Shown here: positions 4,914 through 6,700 of the stretch, one piece after another
Numbering within the stretch: the first letter of the stretch is position 1
Layout: each line of letters starts with the position of its first letter
The notes under the pieces: generated by a model
Told to the model about the DNA's origin: nothing
Seen by the model: the letters and a program-made list of their open reading frames with translations, nothing else
The model's database searches: none
Source: Pseudomonadota bacterium
GTDB taxonomy: Bacteria > Myxococcota > Polyangia > GCA-2747355 > JACKDQ01
Length of the DNA: 6,700 nt
Direction: 5' to 3'
Assembly (NCBI GenBank): GCA_030591195.1
Contig: JAUVBO010000150.1
Span: 1-6,700, forward strand
Made by a program: the position numbers and the translations under genes

Positions 4914-6116
4914 CTATCGACGCAGCAGCAGCTCGGCGCCGCCCATGCCGCCGCCGACGCAGCGGGAGGTGACGCCGACGGCCTTGTCGCGGCGACGGAG
5001 CTGGTGGACCATGTCGACCACCTGCCGCGCGCCGGTGCAGCCCACCGGATGGCCGATCGAGATCCCGCTGCCCCACTGGTTGGTGCGCTCGACCTTCAGG
5101 CCGTCGAGGTCGTGCAGCGCGGCGCCGAGCACCGCGGCGAAGGCCTCGTTGATCTCGAGCAGGTCGACGTCGGGCAGCGTGAGCCCCGCCCGCTCGAGCA
5201 GCGGCGGGATCACCTTGAACGCGCCCTCGCCCATGTACTCGCGCGGCACGCCGATGTTGTGGAAGCCGCCGAGCTCGGCCAGCGGCTCGAGTCCGAGCTC
5301 GGCCGCCCGGGCCTCGGTGGTCAGCATCACCGCCGCCGCGCCGTCGTTGAGGCTGCTCGCGTTGAGGCTGGTGATCGTGCCGCCGTCGGGCTTGAAGTAC
5401 GGCTTGGCCTTGGCGACCTTCGCCGGGTCGAGGTCCTTGGGGCCCTCGTCGCGCGCGACGACGATCGGGTCGCCCCGTCGCTGGGGGATCTCCACCGGCA
5501 CCACGTAGTCGGCGAACGCGCCCTCGTCCCAGGCGCGGCGCGCGTTCTGATGGCTGCGCAGGGCGATCTCGTCCTGCTCTTCGCGGCTGACGCCGTAGCG
5601 CTCGACGAGCCGCTCGGTGAGCAGGCCCATCAGCTCGCCCTTCTTGCCGACGTTGGTGTCGGTCAGCGCGCCGAACAGCCCGTCGACCAGGGTCATGTCG
5701 CCGTAGAGCTGCCCCTTGATCCGGCCCGTGTAGAGGTAGCGGGCGACGTTGCTCATCGATTCCACGCCGCCGGCGATGCCCAGGGTCAGCTCGCCGAGCA
5801 TCAGCCGCCGGGCGAGGCTGTGGATCGCCGCCCCGCCCGAGTCGCAGTTCTCGTGGAAGGTCGTGCCGGGACTGGTCGGTGGTACCCCGGCGTACTCGGC
5901 GGCGATCTTGGCCAGGTTCGGCGCCCGCGGGTCCTGCATCACCCAGCCGAGGCAGGTGTACTCCACGGCGGCCGGCTCGACGCCCACCCGATCGATCAAG
6001 GCCTTGATCACGTGGGTCGCCAGGGGGCGGGCTTGGATGCTGGCCAGTCCGCCACCGATCGCACCCACGGGGGTGCGCAGGGCTCCGACGACGACGATCT
6101 TGGGGATGGTGCTCAT
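4914..6116 (-). CDS. Thiolase family protein (acetyl-CoA acetyltransferase / 3-ketoacyl-CoA thiolase)
   Basis: A 400-residue protein, the usual thiolase length. Thiolases condense two acyl-CoA molecules or cleave 3-ketoacyl-CoA in fatty acid, PHB or ketone metabolism in the cytoplasm. The expected residues are present: nucleophile Cys91 in HENCDSGGAA (88-97), NEAF at 323-326, His356 in GHPVGCTGAR (355-364) and Cys386 in CVGGGMGGAELL (386-397). The N-terminus VVVGALRTPVGAIGGGLA (8-25) is typical. The Asp right after Cys91 and the HEN before it differ from the common CASG/CxSG context, suggesting a less studied subgroup, so the direction and substrate chain length are open. The start is ATG at 6116, with GGAGGAG (6127-6133) 10 nt upstream. 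It follows the PHP hydrolase gene by 31 bp on the same strand, probably in one operon. It converges on the unknown gene, with 41 bp between stop codons. Confidence 0.95.
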   Translation of the reverse strand: MSTIPKIVVVGALRTPVGAIGGGLASIQARPLATHVIKALIDRVGVEPAAVEYTCLGWVMQDPRAPNLAKIAAEYAGVPPTSPGTTFHENCDSGGAAIHSLARRLMLGELTLGIAGGVESMSNVARYLYTGRIKGQLYGDMTLVDGLFGALTDTNVGKKGELMGLLTERLVERYGVSREEQDEIALRSHQNARRAWDEGAFADYVVPVEIPQRRGDPIVVARDEGPKDLDPAKVAKAKPYFKPDGGTITSLNASSLNDGAAAVMLTTEARAAELGLEPLAELGGFHNIGVPREYMGEGAFKVIPPLLERAGLTLPDVDLLEINEAFAAVLGAALHDLDGLKVERTNQWGSGISIGHPVGCTGARQVVDMVHQLRRRDKAVGVTSRCVGGGMGGAELLLRR

Positions 6117-6147
6117 GCGGTTGCTGCTCCTCCGAGCTGAGGTCGGG

Positions 6148-6700
6148 CTAGAATGCCTTCGGCGGATCGTAGGCGCCGTTGCCGTCGGCGTCGAGGTAGA
6201 TCGGGTTGGTCACCGCGAACGGCCAGCGGTCCGGGTTGACCGGCGCCAGCGGCGTCGAGCCGGTGACCACGACGACGACGTAGCTGTCGGTCGGCACCTT
6301 CAGCGGCAGGCTCCCGCTGTAGCGGATCGCTGGGTTGGCCGGGTCGGCGGTCGAGGCGTCGAGGGAGACGACGTGGGCCTTGGACCCGCCGAGGTAGACC
6401 CGCATTGTATCGACCGTGATCCAGCTCGGCGCCTCGACCGTCACGGTCAGCTCGGCCTCGCCGCCGGTCACCGGGGCGAGCTCGCCGAGCGAGTGGCTGC
6501 CGACTCGCGCGTGGATCATCGGCCCGCCGCTGATCACCACCCGCTGGGCCTTGATCGCCGCCGCCACCTCGAGGCCGGTGACGCTCGACGGCTCGTCGGT
6601 GCCGAGGTCGACGAGGTTGCGCGGGTAGCCGACCTCGGTCACCAGCACGTTGTGAGAGTCGGAGTTGCCGGTGCCGGTGATCCGCTTGCCCCGGTCGAGC
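6148..6700 (-). CDS. CehA/McbA-like PHP metallohydrolase, C-terminal part (5' end outside window)
   Basis: The frame enters from the right edge and stops at 6148, giving 183 C-terminal residues. GTGNSDSHN (9-17 of the visible part) is the last metal-binding motif of PHP-superfamily phosphoesterases, with Asp14 and His16 as likely ligands. VGYPRNLV follows and then EVAAAIKAQRVVISGGPMI, as in CehA/McbA proteins, where 'GNSDSHN' precedes 'GxPRxxV' and 'GRxxxSxGP'. A beta-sandwich tail ends with NPIYLDADGNGAYDPPKAF; DADGNGAYD resembles a calcium-binding loop. Known CehA and McbA hydrolyse the carbamate carbaryl, but most relatives are of unknown substrate and often exported; the N-terminus needed to judge export is missing. 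A GTG at 6648 could be misread as a start, but the motif lies upstream of it, so it is internal. The gene is cotranscribed, by inference, with the thiolase 31 bp downstream. Confidence 0.82.
   Translation of the reverse strand, partial: LDRGKRITGTGNSDSHNVLVTEVGYPRNLVDLGTDEPSSVTGLEVAAAIKAQRVVISGGPMIHARVGSHSLGELAPVTGGEAELTVTVEAPSWITVDTMRVYLGGSKAHVVSLDASTADPANPAIRYSGSLPLKVPTDSYVVVVVTGSTPLAPVNPDRWPFAVTNPIYLDADGNGAYDPPKAF

Noticed and set aside
4297..5076. Minus-strand frame (259 codons) spanning the unknown gene and the thiolase 3' end
   Set aside because: It crosses two genes and a divergent spacer, has no ribosome site or motif, and is composition-driven.
5004..6140. Plus-strand frame (378 codons) opposite the thiolase
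   Set aside because: The thiolase on the minus strand has all its catalytic motifs. The antisense product is Ala/Asp/Arg-rich without features.
6148..6648. GTG at 6648 as the start of a separate small gene
   Set aside because: The frame stays open to the window edge and the PHP motif GNSDSHN lies just upstream of this codon, so the GTG is an internal valine.

Overview
The window is GC-rich, densely coded bacterial DNA. It carries three predicted secreted lipoproteins, one of them extremely cysteine-rich with NCDGxxxCE-type repeats. That combination resembles Myxococcota and related former deltaproteobacteria. The organism assignment is inferred from composition and protein style; no marker gene is present.

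Layout, left to right. Positions 1-1032 (minus) hold a lipoprotein with a concanavalin/LamG-like domain, running off the left edge. Positions 1070-1660 (minus) hold signal peptidase I (lepB), 37 bp upstream of that lipoprotein and probably co-transcribed with it. A 39-bp AT-containing spacer separates lepB from a divergent second LamG-like lipoprotein (1700-2452, plus). This meets, tail to tail, a PadR-family repressor (2509-3051, minus), with two hairpins at the junction. Behind padR, across a 129-bp AT-rich spacer with a perfect palindrome, lies a 357-residue cysteine-rich lipoprotein (3181-4254, minus). A divergent unknown cytoplasmic protein follows (4378-4872, plus). It converges on a thiolase (4914-6116, minus), which sits 31 bp downstream of the C-terminal end of a CehA/McbA-like PHP metallohydrolase (6148-6700, minus, cut by the right edge).

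Functionally there are two themes. The left two-thirds is about the cell envelope: signal peptidase I and three lipoproteins that use the Sec/Lol route. Lipoproteins themselves are cut by signal peptidase II, so lepB is a neighbour and not their processing enzyme. The right third is metabolic: a thiolase and a probable secreted PHP hydrolase in one transcription unit. PadR has no obvious target gene here apart from itself.

I did not find a convincing new multi-gene system: no CRISPR, mobile element, RNA gene or recognisable defence module. The points most worth a second look are a 24-bp exact duplication of eight codons of the unknown gene placed just behind its own stop codon, two 8-nt G/C homopolymers near the 5' ends of both LamG-like lipoprotein genes, and possible leaderless promoters for lepB and the unknown gene.
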